Assembly (NCBI GenBank): GCA_015478945.1
Contig: JABUQX010002576.1
Location: 7,501-27,500, forward strand
Direction of reading: 5' to 3'
From: Trachelipus rathkii
Taxonomy: Eukaryota; Arthropoda; Malacostraca; Isopoda; Trachelipodidae
DNA length: 20,000 nt
The notes below the pieces were generated by a model. The model saw only the letters and a list, made by a program, of their open reading frames with translations. It was not told where the DNA came from and did no database searches. How positions within the stretch are numbered: the first letter of the stretch is position 1; every line of letters begins with the position of its first letter. Both the position numbers and the translations under genes were made by a program. Positions 1 through 12,036 of the stretch are shown one piece after another.

Positions 1-42
1 TAATATAATATATATCTATATAAATATATATATAATTATACT

Positions 43-78
<36 letters not shown>

Positions 79-675
79 TATAGATGTATATAAATATATT
101 AATATATATAGTTATATATATATATATATGTACTAAAACATCCGCATTACCGCATTACTTAGCACGATGATGTGCGTAAAAAAATTATAGATCAATTATG
201 CTGGAGCAGTCACCTTTATATAATATATCTATATTAATATATATAAATATATATATTTATTATATAATAATATTATATATATATATTATAATATTATATA
301 TATATATATATATATATGAATATATTATATATATATATTTTATATAGTAATATTATAATATATATATATATATTATTAATATTTAATAATTTATAGCTAA
401 CCATATATATATATCATTATATTTATATAATATATAATCTTAATTATTATAATATATTTTTATATTTATTAATATAGTTACATTATTAATATATATTTAA
501 TAAATATATATTATTATTATTTAATATATATATTATATATATAATAATATATATATAATATTAATATATATATAAATCTTTAATATATATATATATATAT
601 AATAATTTAAAGTGATATATATATATATATATATTATAAATATATATATATTATATATATATATAATAATAATAT

Positions 676-718
<43 letters not shown>

Positions 719-749
719 ATATATATAGTTATATATATATAGTATATAT
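1..749. repeat. TA-rich low-complexity tract
   Basis: Nearly pure A/T sequence made of interrupted TA runs with scattered TAATA and ATTA interruptions. One short ordinary island at about 130-215 contains GCATTACCGCATTACTTAGC and has no open frame of note. No gene is visible. Confidence 0.9.
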
Positions 750-955
750 TAGGCCATATTTAAAGGAGTAAAAGTATCGGTATACGGGTATTTATGAGCA
801 AACCAATATATTTTTATTTTTTATATTTTTTATTTATTTTTTTTATATTTTTTTATTTTTAGTTATATCCGCACTGAAAAATATTATGAGTACTTGATCG
901 GTTATCAAGTTATTAGGACATAAAATTTTGGTGAATCGGTACTAACACTATCTAA
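750..955. other. Ordinary-complexity island inside TA tract
   Basis: A stretch of about 200 bases with mixed composition lies between two TA tracts. It includes a TATTT-rich core and a right part with GAGTACTTGATCGG and GGTACTAACACT. There is no coding frame. It could be a fragment of a short non-autonomous transposon, but I see no matching terminal inverted repeats and no clear target duplication. Confidence 0.4.
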
Positions 956-1297
956 TATATAAATTATAACTATATTATATATATATTTATTATATATAAT
1001 ATATTTATATATATATATATTAATTATATATATATATTAATAAAATATTATACTATATATTATATATATATAGTATATATTATACTTAATATTATATATA
1101 TAATATATATAATATAATATATTAATATAAATTATTAATTATATATATATATATAATTATTACTATATATTGTATATATTAATATATTATTATATATATA
1201 TATAATATATATATATTATTTATATATATAGTATATATATATATAATATATAAATATATAATATATATTATATATATATATTTATTATTATAATATA
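956..1297. repeat. TA-rich low-complexity tract
   Basis: Interrupted (TA)n sequence with short AATA and ATTA variants. There is no gene and no non-repetitive core. Confidence 0.9.
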
Positions 1298-1478
1298 TCA
1301 AGGTGTATACCAAGTTGAAAGTACTTGTACATGTACTTGTACTTAAGTACATTTTTTAGGAGCACTTGTACTTACTATGTTATCTAAATCAGTGGTACTT
1401 ATAATACTTGCATCCATTATTGTACTTGAAAATTTAGAGCAAAGTACTTGACAAGTATTTTGTCATTTTTAAAAATTA
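1298..1478. repeat. GTACTTG-palindrome island, possible MITE fragment
   Basis: This island is dense in the word GTACTTG and its complement. GTACTTGTAC at 1321 is followed by GTACATGTAC, GTACTTAAGTAC, CACTTGTACTTA, GGTACTTATAATACTTG and, near the right edge, AGTACTTGACAAGT. Such internally palindromic ends occur in hAT-like non-autonomous elements. That assignment is from general memory of such families and is weak here, because flanking target duplications cannot be told apart from the TA background. There is no open frame. Confidence 0.4.
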
Positions 1479-1778
1479 TTATATATACTATTATATAATA
1501 TATATTATATAAGTACTATATTTATATTATATAATATATATATATATAATATATATAATATATATATATATAATACTATAGATATAATTATAAGTATATA
1601 ATTAATACTATAATATATAATATATATATTAATATATATAAGATATAATATATATTACTATATAACTATTATATATTTTATTAATATAATTATAATAATT
1701 ATATATATATATATATTATATATATATAGTATATATATATATAATATATTAATATATATATATACATATATTATTATT
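1479..1778. repeat. TA-rich low-complexity tract
   Basis: Interrupted (TA)n sequence like the tracts before it. No gene is visible. Confidence 0.9.
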
Positions 1779-2440
1779 ATTCCATTTAGTGATTGAGAGA
1801 AAGTCGTGAGGAGAGCAGTTATAAACAGTTTAATAAGGACTATATTGTATAGAAGGACTAGACTCCAGGAAATAGGAATCTAGAGCGTAAGGATTGATGC
1901 TAGGATGAGCTAAGTTTTTAGATAAATATATATTATAATATAGAAAGAGGGTTTGTGAGGTTGGAAGAAATCACATGAGAAATATAATTACGTATCTCTC
2001 TATCAACGCTGAATTTACGGTAAGAAAGCGGGATGGATTTAAACGTGGACAAAATAGTTGCCTTTTAACCATAATATCGATTTAGAGGCAATAGCGACAG
2101 AATTTTTGCAGAAATTTGTGACGAAGTAAAGAATAATTTCTGCAGGTGACACCACTTGCCAGAGGGCAGGACGAGACTACTTTCACTTGGAGAAGGTTGA
2201 GAATGGATATGCCTATTGATCAGAGAATCCGCAGTTCGGAATATACGCGCTGCGACTTACTAACATCGAATCACGCACTACACACACACACAACGACACG
2301 CACACGCATGTATGTATGCAAACACGTTTTTCCCATAAAGTTTGTCTTGCTATTCTGAACATTTCATATAGTCCCTTTAGTCTTTATATATTGTAACTAT
2401 GTACTGTGACAAATGTATCTAACCCAATAATGAAATATAT
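1779..2440. other. Single-copy-like island without a clear gene
   Basis: Sequence of ordinary complexity, with a short CA-rich stretch at about 2281-2310 (ACACACACACA then CACGCACACGCATG). A 70-codon open frame crosses it, but it starts at GTG, has no recognisable domain and reads through the CA repeat, so I do not call it a gene. It could hold an untranslated exon or an old transposon remnant; the sequence does not decide. Confidence 0.5.
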
Positions 2441-2880
2441 ATATAATTATAATATATATATACCATAATATATCCATACAAAAAACCAAAACCTTATTAT
2501 AAATAGTGTGTAAAAAAAATAATCATTACAAATAAAATTAGAATTTTAAAAACAATTAGATCTTAATCTTATAAATATATTACTATATACATATATATAT
2601 TATATAATTAATTATTAGAAGAATTATATTATTATTACAATTTATATATTTTATATTAGATTTTCATATATATGAGTACTCACAATACACTTATATAAAC
2701 TCAAAATTAAATTAGTTATGAAATATTTAAATTCCAGTTTACAGTACTAAACAATTACACTATTAAAGTATATATATATATAATATATCTATATAGTATG
2801 TATATACATATAATTTCATGACAATAAAATTTATATAATATTACAAAATTTTATTACATAAATAATATATAATTTATTAA
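2441..2880. other. AT-rich non-coding stretch
   Basis: A/T-rich sequence with short TA runs (for example around 2768-2785). No open frame, RNA gene or repeat family is visible. Confidence 0.7.
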
Positions 2881-3260
2881 ATATACCAGACTTCTCTCTA
2901 CGACTAACACTTAAGACCATTACCTATAATCCTATGGTGTGGGGAGAAAAATTGAACACAGTGTATGTTTGCCTGTTGTAGAAGCGACTAAAGTAACAGT
3001 GATAGTTAGGTTTAGCTGCCCTCTACACTTTATCTCTGCTAGGTATGTACATATTGAGTATGGTACTTGAGAACACATGTTATGATATGATGTAGATCAG
3101 ATACATCAGTATATATTCAGGCACAGAAATTTTGTATGATATTACGTGTATTGCACGAGATGTCGTAATAAGACTCGCTATGGCGCGACCACTTGAGGTG
3201 AGCTCCGGCTGGGAACGTGAAAGTTGGCGTAGAATAATGGTGTACATTCTTTAATTAATC
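2881..3260. other. Ordinary-complexity island with a possible 5' splice site
   Basis: This block has higher G+C than its surroundings. Near its right end it contains CACTTGAG followed by GTGAGC at 3198, a fair match to a 5' splice donor. No long open frame leads into it. It may be an untranslated exon whose partner is the splice acceptor at 4377, but only RNA data could show that. No tRNA boxes were recognised on either strand. Confidence 0.3.
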
Positions 3261-3354
3261 AAGTTAACTCAATTCTCATTTTATATACATAGCTTAAATA
3301 AATGGAAATATATGATTCATCTAAAAATTTTGAATTTGAATCTTTTAAGACTTA

Positions 3355-3535
<181 letters not shown>

Positions 3536-3735
3536 TACATACGTACCTTATTAATTATTATGTAAATTATTATTAATAACGTTATAATTAAAATTATATA
3601 ACAAATAACCTTTACTTGAAAAAAGAGAAACTTCGAGAAATAATTAAGCCTTGCGTTACATTTTGAAGGCTGTAATTATTTTTTCCTGTGTTTTATTTAA
3701 ATATAATAATAAAAAAAAAATAAAAGGAAAAATAA

Positions 3736-4062
<327 letters not shown>

Positions 4063-4250
4063 TATTCTTTACATATTATAATTTTTCCCCATTATTAAAT
4101 AAACTGTTTCTTTAATATTTTTTGGAACTTTGTTTATTTATTCAACTATAAATCTTATTTTCAACTGTCTACAAATATTCCAAGCTTAAGGCCTGTTATC
4201 CCACGATCCCATTAGTTCCAACTAGTGCTCATTCTGAGATTGCAGGCCCT

Positions 4251-4256
4251 TATAAA
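4251..4256 (+). promoter_or_regulatory. TATA-like box
   Basis: TATAAA at 4251 sits in one of the few blocks of normal composition (4190-4300). CTACTG lies about 30 bases downstream and TCACTC about 40, both weak initiator matches. It would suit a promoter for the short unit at 4378-4669, but in a genome this AT-rich a chance match is likely. Confidence 0.2.
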
Positions 4257-4267
4257 ACGTTTGGCGA

Positions 4268-4377
4268 CTACTTCTCCCTCCTACTGGTCCTCACTCTTTC
4301 CCTCTTTCCTGAACTACTGGTTCTCTCTCTTTCCCCACGATCTCTCTCTTTCTCTCTCCTTTCTCTCTCTTTTGCAG
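4268..4377 (+). promoter_or_regulatory. CT-rich tract ending in a 3' splice site
   Basis: More than 100 bases of nearly unbroken pyrimidine, with many TCTCTCTTT units, ending in TTTTGCAG at 4377 and then GGAGTATC. This is a textbook-looking polypyrimidine tract plus AG acceptor on the + strand. It is followed by a short open stretch with a poly(A) signal. It could also be a simple CT microsatellite that ends in CAG by chance. Confidence 0.4.
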
Positions 4378-4389
4378 GGAGTATCTTAA

Positions 4390-4665
4390 GAAAAGGGGGT
4401 TGGGGATGCAGATGAATCATCTTTTAAGATTTTAAGTTTGGGATGTTCTCATAGGGTTTTACTTTGGGGCTTTCGGGGAGTATTACGAAAGTCATATCAT
4501 ATTTTCTTGTTGGTCGGAAAGCGCAAAGCTAAGCTTGAAAGAAACATAAAAGTGTTTAAATTGATAAACAAATGTTACCAAATATTACTGAATTATGATA
4601 TCATGGTGCCGATTGAGTCCCGAAGACCAAACAAGATGAATTTTGAAGTGCTAAATAGACATTAA
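4390..4665 (+). CDS. Possible terminal exon, unknown product
   Basis: A frame on the + strand is open from just after TAA at 4387 to TAA at 4663-4665 (about 91 codons) with no good ATG near its start, so if real it would be entered by splicing. A second AG lies at 4408-4411 (ATGCAG). The encoded peptide is basic and leucine/lysine-rich in its middle (GKRKAKLERNIKVFKLINKC) and ends in NFEVLNRH. I do not recognise a domain. AATAAA at 4664-4669 overlaps the stop codon, which fits a short last exon. Base composition is richer in G+C than the DNA after it. A chance open frame remains about as likely. Confidence 0.25.
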   Translation, partial: EKGVGDADESSFKILSLGCSHRVLLWGFRGVLRKSYHIFLLVGKRKAKLERNIKVFKLINKCYQILLNYDIMVPIESRRPNKMNFEVLNRH

Positions 4666-4669
4666 TAAA
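4664..4669 (+). terminator. AATAAA poly(A) signal candidate
   Basis: AATAAA directly after the stop of the possible exon at 4390-4665. This hexamer is frequent by chance in DNA this AT-rich. Confidence 0.2.
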
Positions 4670-7100
4670 ATTTAATGGTCGTTTTTATTTCATATTCTAA
4701 CTATTGCAACATTATCGTCCACTCCAGGAAATTGGAAGCTCAGGATGGTTTCTTAAACCGCCTTTATTCACTTAATTCAAAAGCTAGAATTGAAAGTTAA
4801 TGGTAGGTGAAGCCAAAGCTACTTAAAAAAAATTTTTTTATTCAATTAAATTTAATTTGATTAGATGATGAAATCCAATATTCATAAAGATTTAGTTTTT
4901 TAATTAAAATTGTTGGATGTTAACATCTTTATGAAAAGAAGTTAAAATTATTTATTTAAATCTATTGGTCTTCTGGATCAATTCCATGAATGTTAGTAAA
5001 AGAAAAGTTTTACGTCACAATGTAAGATGGACAAGTGTGTACAAAAGATTTTGTCTTTACAGTAGTAGGTTAACAAAGTTACACGAAGATACATTTATAA
5101 AGCATTTTAGTAGTGCTTTAACGATTAATTAAAAATTAGACAAATCACAGTAAAAAAAATCGTTTGGGAAGTCATCCACAGAGTAATTTGGAGGAAAAAT
5201 ATTATTAAGAAGCAAGAATTATGTGAAAGGCATTAGTATGGTAAGAAACGATTACAATGTTGGAAACATTTAAGAAGCCAAGCAATGTTTGTAATTTGTA
5301 ATGTACTGGTTAAGAGGTAAAAATGTAAACCATGTGTTCTTTTATTGTTGGACCAGTTAACGAAATAATCAAAGCCGTCTCCAAAATTCATCAAGCTCTT
5401 AAATAACGCCATCAGAGATTGCGTTTTGTTTTTTTCTGGATTGTATGACAGTATGTGATTTGATAGTAAAAAAAAAAAAACTTGGGTACTCTTGTTTTTT
5501 GTTGAGGTAATGAAGGTAAAACATGTTTTGTCAGTTCACTTCCCTTTATCTCAAAAATATTTCTAAGATACCATTTTGAATTTATGAAATTGGCTTAATG
5601 TCACAAAGTTGCATTGAAATATGGATATTTAATTGATTTTATTTTGTGTAGGAATACTTGCGTTATAAAAATGTCTTTAAGGACTATGGAAGGTCTTGTG
5701 TTGTTTATGCAATTACATTAATAAAGTTATAGGATTATCTTTAATTAAACGTTAATATACTCAGTATTATATGTACTATGTTTGGAATTTATGTAAAAAT
5801 AGTTTACAATTAAAAAAATAAAAAAAAGTCTGATGTGATTAATTGAATTTTTAAAAACTACTCTATAAGATTAAATGTCCATGTAATACTATTTAAAGTT
5901 TTCCAAAAAAGTTAAAAATGCTTAGCTAATAACTGTGTACTGTGTTTTGTGGGGTGTTAAAACTATTTAGTTAAAAAAGTTAATTTTTTATATGTAATAA
6001 TACGAGTAAGTCAAATGTTAAAATTAAGACTATTTCTATATAATATTAATTCATGTAAATATATTAAATTCGTTAATAAACTTTTAGTTAATTTTTTTTT
6101 TCCAATGTTAAGATTTTACAATTATAATTTAAAATCAAATTAAATTTATACTAAATAAAATTTTAATAGAATGAAATTAATTTTTGATATGTTTCTTGAA
6201 TAGTGTTCTTGCTTTAAGATTTTGTTTTAAATTTTAACATATTTAGTAACTCACTGAAAAATGAAATTAGAACTAAAAAAAAAAAACTATCAATAAAAAT
6301 TTTGTAATTATAAGAAAAATTAAAAATTATAACGGATCTTACTATTTAATAAAATTCTGATTATATAGCATAAGGCGTATTCGTTAATTAAAAACAAAAT
6401 TAAAATGAATTAAAAATAAATGAGTAAAACTGAGTAATTAAACAAAGGAATAATCTTAATATTAATAAAAGCTAATATTAATCTTCAGGGCTAATTTTTT
6501 TTAATGTAAAATTAAACTCAAAAAAAAAAGGCCAATAAAACCTAAAAAGTAATTCTGAAGTAATGTTATAATTTTTAAAAAAGATAATTCTGATAACTTG
6601 CGGTAACTTTATAATTAAAGTAATTCTGAGTATGGGTATTTATAATTAAAGTATCTGAATGATGTCTATTTTATTATAAACTATAATACAAAATTTCTTT
6701 AACTAAGATTTAGTTTTTTATATGATTTTTCTTAACATAAAAAAAAAAAATAAAAATAAGTATATAAATTACAGAGAAAAAAAAGAAAAAACAGTCAAAA
6801 ACAGATTTAGAAAACTCTTTAAGTTTTTTATTTAAACTTCGATAATTGGGGACACCGCTAGCTGGTAAAAGAAAATTTTTCCGTATGAAACGAACAATTT
6901 CTATTATAACAATGTAAACATTCCTCAAAAAAAAAATCATGTAAATTTTTTGTCATAAAAACGTTAAAAACACCCCCCTAAAGATAATGAATGTAATGTG
7001 TAAAGTTTTTATATTTTGTATAGTAATGTAATAAAAAAACTTAAACCTAAGGGTAAAAAAAATATAAAATATTACAAATATTATTTTTATACAAACAATG
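4670..7100. other. AT-rich non-coding region
   Basis: About 2.4 kb of AAATTT-rich sequence with many short A and T runs and stop codons in every frame. One 76-codon open frame on the minus strand near 6710-6940 encodes a phenylalanine/isoleucine-rich string produced by A-runs and is not credible as a gene. No transposon ends or RNA genes were seen. Confidence 0.75.
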
Positions 7101-7563
7101 ACTAAATTAATGTTCTTGAAGTTATTAGTAAATATGCTCTAACTCGTGCTGTTTCTAACCAATTAAATTGGAGTTCTTTGTAACTCTGAATGGTCATGAA
7201 GAATCCTAAATTTATTCTTTTTTCTTTGTAAACTTTTGAAAGTTAACAGTCTTCGGGTCTTTGCCAAGATTACTAATGAGGTTCTTTTGAAGAATCTCCA
7301 ATCAATGGTATCTTTTACTTATAAATGATTATTATGGAAATTATTTTTATTTTGTTGTTTCAACTATCTATCTTATCTTCCAAAAAGTTTTCAGATGAAG
7401 TGGCCAAAATTCAACCTAGTCCTTCTGTCTGATAGATGATAGAGCTTGAAAGTACTCTTTTTCTTTTTTAAATGAAAAGAGTTTCATGAGCTGAGTTATA
7501 AAATATTATTTTAATTCTAGGGAATTCAGTCATCATGTTTAACTAGAATTCATTTCTAAATTT

Positions 7564-7740
7564 ATCAAAATTTCATTTACAATAAAGCTGAATAAAGATA
7601 ATGGAACTTGTTGATAAGATTCGAAGAGAAATATTCATATTTATTTCTTGATTATCTTCTTTAATCGTTAATCAAAATTCCATTTATAATAAAAAAATAT
7701 TAAATGGGAACAATTCAGTTTCGAAGAAACTGTTTTCTAT
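7564..7740 (+). repeat. Diverged tandem duplication, period about 109
   Basis: ATCAAAATTTCATTTACAAT at 7564 recurs with two changes as ATCAAAATTCCATTTATAAT near 7673. Similarity continues weakly through TTCGAAGA in both copies. An old local duplication in a T-rich region. Confidence 0.5.
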
Positions 7741-8493
7741 ATCAATTTATCCATGTTAGGATCACATGTTTTTTTTATGTCATATGTGCAATAGTATAAA
7801 TTATTTTCAGAAGAATATATTTCAAGTGTTCTTGATATGAGTTTTGGTAAATAGAAAACTTATTAAGTTTTAACGCTAGTTTTTAAAGTCCACTTTTTTA
7901 CAATAGTTTTCTTATTTTTCTATAAGAAGGCAACTTTTGTTTCAGGTAATTGGTGGATTTATATGAGAATCATAGGGATTGCTATGTTCAAATTTTACAG
8001 TTTCAGTTACTCAATTTTTCCTATTTCAATTTTCATTTTTTTTTTTTTCCACGCTAAATTTCAGAGTTCTAATTCTAAATTTTAACAAACTCATCTACGC
8101 CGGACCTAGTTTATCTAAATTTCAGTTGCAGATTCTGAGGTAAGCCTTTAAATGTACAAATTTTTTTGGTCAAAACCAATATTTTTTGTTAATCAACGAT
8201 TTTTAGGGCTTTAAAACGTCCTATCAAAGAGAATTTCTAGGACTAAAAAAAAACAGGTATATATTTTCCTGTTTTCTGTTCTAATAATATATTAATAATA
8301 AATTTTATCTACAAGATTGTACAATTTTTTGTTATCTAGGTTTTTGTCAAATAAAATGGTATTGTTGATTATTATCTTATAACCCATTCATTATCATTTT
8401 ATTTTACTAGGAAATGAGAAAGGAACAGCAAAGACTCTTTTCCTAGGTCTTTTTATTATGGCTGTCTCTTAACATCCTTTAAAGTTTTTAGAC

Positions 8494-8604
8494 ACAAATT
8501 TAAAGTTTTCTGTTTTGTTTCTGTTTACCTTATCAATTTGTTCTTCTCTAGAACAAAATTGAAAGTTTTATGTTCTGTTTGTGACTATCATATTTAATTT
8601 GTGG
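8494..8604 (+). repeat. Diverged tandem duplication, period about 59
   Basis: ACAAATTTAAAGTTTTCTGT at 8494 is followed by ACAAAATTGAAAGTTTTATG at 8553. The copies continue in parallel with TTTGTTTCTG versus TCTGTTTGTG and CAATTTGT versus TTAATTTGT. Confidence 0.5.
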
Positions 8605-8680
8605 TCAGGCATGAATTTTCTGATTGTTTCTCTTTGTAGTCTTTTCTAAGTTTTAATAATCTTGTGAGTACGGTTTGATG

Positions 8681-8716
8681 ACATATGTTAGTATTGGTAT
8701 CGCCAACATATGTTAG
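8681..8716 (+). repeat. Short direct repeat ACATATGTTAG
   Basis: ACATATGTTAG occurs at 8681 and again at 8706, a period of 25. The core ACATATGT is itself palindromic. Confidence 0.5.
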
Positions 8717-11628
8717 AATTTGTTTTTCATGTGTTTTCTGCAACGTTTCCTTTAAAGTCTTCACTTAAAATATATGAATTTTCTATTATATTTTTTTCCT
8801 AATTTCTTGTAAGATATATATGGTTTTCTAACTTCTACATATAAAAATATATTTTTATTATAAAAAATATAAAAAGATAATTTTTAAACGTATTTCTGCA
8901 ATAAATATGAACTATAACTATATGTGTTATTTATATTTTCTGATAAATCATATAATTTTCAATGTGTTTTGTAGTAATTGAACTATTCTATAATGTGTTA
9001 TTGGAGAACATTATTTAGAAGGATTAGTTAGAGCTATGATAGAGTTAAATAGTCACATATAATTTACAATGTGTTCTGGTAGATAATTCTGTAAATTGAA
9101 GGATATTAATTTTCTCTTTTGTTGTTCTGACGGGTTTCTTTGACGGAAAATCAGTTTTTTCATTATTAGTTCTCTAAATCTCCTAAGTGTCTGAGAGAAG
9201 AAGGGCATTCACCAACAGAATTTAAGAGGAAAGCTTTACAGTTATAATATTCCTTATCTATTTTCTGTCTTTTTGTTTTCCAACTAAATGGAGAGAAGAG
9301 TCTTGAAGGTTTTTACTATAAATTTTTATTCAATGAATAAACTTTTTTACTATTATCCTTGTCAGGATAGTTCCTGCCAGGATTGATGTTTCTATGTATG
9401 TTATTTTTCATTTTTGGGGTTAGTTTAACCCTTTACGCACATATTTTTTCGCTCTAATTGATGGTAAATCATTCTTTCATGTGGAGAAATACGAAAACAC
9501 GAGGTTTTTTAAATACACCTTTTTCGAGCAAAATATGGCCATAGTGGCCTTAAAAATCAGAGTTTCCTAATCCTCCTTGCATTAACTTGAAATTATTTTT
9601 TAATGTTAATTTCAATTTTATTAAAAGGAGTCGCATCATAAATTTTGATTTAATTTCTCTCAATTCTAAAGAGATTTCTTAACTAAATATATTACATGTT
9701 ATATATATGCTAAAACGGCTTTTCTTTAAACGTAAATGAGTTTTTCATTACTTTTCCTTATGTTTATTGTCGAGTTCCTCAACGGTAGTACCAACGGTGT
9801 ATTTCCTTGTTAAAATCTTCTTACAATGTAGATTTACAATTCCTGACTGTTTACTAATAGAATTTCTTTGGTATACATCTCGCTCTGATCCTTTCAAGTC
9901 CCATGAAATTCCCTGGTTATTTACCAGAATTCTGAAAATAGTAAGGATTTTCTATCCTTTTTCACAGATGAGGCATTCGATGAGTCTGTAGGTGTTTTCT
10001 TTGACACGAATTATTAAAGTTTATGTACTCATATTGTTGTCCCATATATACAACTTCTGACTTTAACTAGAGAGCTTTTTCTGGTGCTAGTATTATAAAA
10101 AGAACCTTGTTTTCTGTCTTTAATCATCTACGGCTATCTTCTGTTGGGATATACCTCTTATCAGGGATAGGCTACTTGGCTCTTCCATTGAACTTTCATA
10201 TGAAAGTGTCCAGATCATTGTAAGAAGTAAATCTGTATTTCATATCTTGGGTCAAATGTTGTTTAAAATTATGCAACTGGAAAACTCTATTTGAATGGTC
10301 TTTCGAATACTTAATTAAAATATGAACAAGAATGAACTTAATTAAAGTTCTTGAAAGCTATCATGCAGAGGTTTCTATCTAAAAAGGTGTCCAAGCCTTC
10401 TGCAGGTTGGTCCCTCTTGAGAAGTCGCAATCCAAGATGTTCCTTTTAATTCTCCATTTTGTTTAATTTCTGATGTTATATTTTTCCCTTATCAAATAGT
10501 CTTTTTCTGACTCGGTAATGATCTCTGAAACTTAAAACTAAACGAAACGTAATTTACCTTATTCTTTGGAACGTCTATTTTCAAAATGTTAAGCTGCTAA
10601 GGTTTCTTTTCGCGGTGAGCCTAATGGTTGAACACACACTAAAAATTCTTATTTTCTTTTCTTTTTTTGCTTTGGAACTATAACATTGTTGAATAAAAAT
10701 AATGAAGTGAATATTAAAAGAAATTTGATTAATAAATATCATTTAATAAATAAACATCTTTTATCAATGTTACATGATTAAGCACCTATTTGTCTTATCA
10801 TGCTTTTCTAAAAATTGATGTAAAGTTTAAAGTCTATTTGTTCCAAAGATTAGTTTTCATTTAATGACTTATGGTTCAACTCCGGAATCATTTCAAGTAA
10901 GATCTTCCAGATTCTTCTTCTATAAATTACCGTTTACTCGCACTCATTTTAACTCTTAATGAATCTTCGGAATTTCATATAAGAGTTAAGGACTTATAAA
11001 AATGCCTGTTTTATTCTCCTAAACCTTCTGTAAAGACTTTTGTCACATGAGCCTTTAGAAAAAATTATGAGAATAAAAGTTATTTCAGATGTAGCTTTAG
11101 ATATCGGCTTAGAATTTCTTCGATGATTTAGAGCAATTTTTTGCTATAAAGCTCTTTGGCAAAATACCAAACATTAAACAATCGATTAAGAATTATCACA
11201 ATGAAACGTGTCATTTTTCTTAAATCATAAATTTCTTATATTTTCTAAACAAAAATTCTTAATTTATTTCTTAAAATATAAGAAAATGAAAAATGTCATA
11301 TACATTTTGTTTTCAGACTTCAACTTTTTCTCAAAGTTCTTTTTTTTTTTTTTTTAAATTTGCCAGAATAAAATATTATTCTAGTATCTATCTAGATTTT
11401 CTGAATTTTAATTTTAAATCTAAGCACTTCATTATTCTTCTTATAATACTGAAGTGGTAATTAATTTCTTTGTCTTAAACCTTTCATTTAATATACTACT
11501 TAAGTTGGATTATATCAATCTCTTTTTCTTTAGAGATTATATTTGAGAAATATCAATTTCTTCTTAATATTTGTGCTTGGTTAACTGTTCTTATTGAGGA
11601 AAGAACCTTTTTGAAGCTTTTTTTATCT

Positions 11629-11685
11629 ACGAGTTCTGACGTTCGTTAACTGATTTTTCTATTAATTGTCAATACGAGTTCTGAC
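11629..11685 (+). repeat. Direct repeat ACGAGTTCTGAC
   Basis: ACGAGTTCTGAC occurs exactly at 11629 and 11674, a period of 45. GTTAACTG also occurs near 11580 and 11646, so the duplicated unit may be longer and diverged. Confidence 0.5.
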
Positions 11686-11808
11686 ATCTTTAGAAATCAC
11701 TTTCTTTCTAAAGGATTATCATTCTTATTAATCCGATATTAATTGGATATTAATTAACTTTTATTCCAATTAATTTTAATTTAAAATATAATATTTCTAT
11801 GAAGTAAT

Positions 11809-11900
11809 ATGTTCTCCTTTTCTTGTCTGTTGGAGGAAGAACATATTCTCTCTGTAGTTAAATGTTCTCCTTCTCTGTCTGTTGGAGAAAGAACATTGTT
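11809..11900 (+). repeat. Tandem duplication of a hairpin-forming unit
   Basis: Two copies about 53 bases apart each run from ATGTTCTCC through GTCTGTTGGAG to AAGAACAT. Within each copy the ends are partly complementary (ATGTTCT with AGAACAT, CTCC with GGAG), so each unit can fold into an imperfect hairpin. The pair lies about 140-230 bases before the protease start codon. Confidence 0.55.
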
Positions 11901-12036
11901 CTTCATTTAATTAGTTATGTGGAATATTTTATTAGCCTTCTATCAAAAAAACCTTTAAAAATTGTTTGAAGACAAACTTTACTCGGGACTCTATTTGAAG
12001 ACCAAGGTAAATTTAATCTAAGAAATTTAATACAAG

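Larger units (their letters stand above)
7101..12036. other. T-rich non-coding region upstream of the pol frame
   Basis: About 4.9 kb with a clear T excess on the + strand (many TTCTTT and TTTTCT words) and no credible coding frame on either strand. It holds several diverged tandem duplications, listed separately, and a 16-base T run ending at 11355. For an intact retroelement this is where the 5' LTR, primer-binding site and gag would lie. I see none of them, so it is either unrelated flanking DNA, a long leader, or decayed element sequence. Confidence 0.6.

Noticed and set aside
2146..2358. 70-codon open frame on the + strand
   Set aside because: It starts at GTG, passes through a CA repeat, has no domain and no supporting signals.
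3110..3240. Possible tRNA or small RNA in a GC-richer patch
   Set aside because: No A-box or B-box pattern and no cloverleaf could be drawn on either strand.
4262..4275. TGGCGAC as a retroviral-type primer-binding site
   Set aside because: The bases after TGGCGAC do not extend into a tRNA 3' end that I can recognise, and no LTR end precedes it.
6710..6940. 76-codon open frame on the minus strand
   Set aside because: The Phe/Ile/Lys-rich product is generated by A-runs in low-complexity DNA.
9767..9991. 74-codon open frame on the + strand
   Set aside because: No ATG start, no recognisable motif, and no coding-like composition compared with the pol frames.
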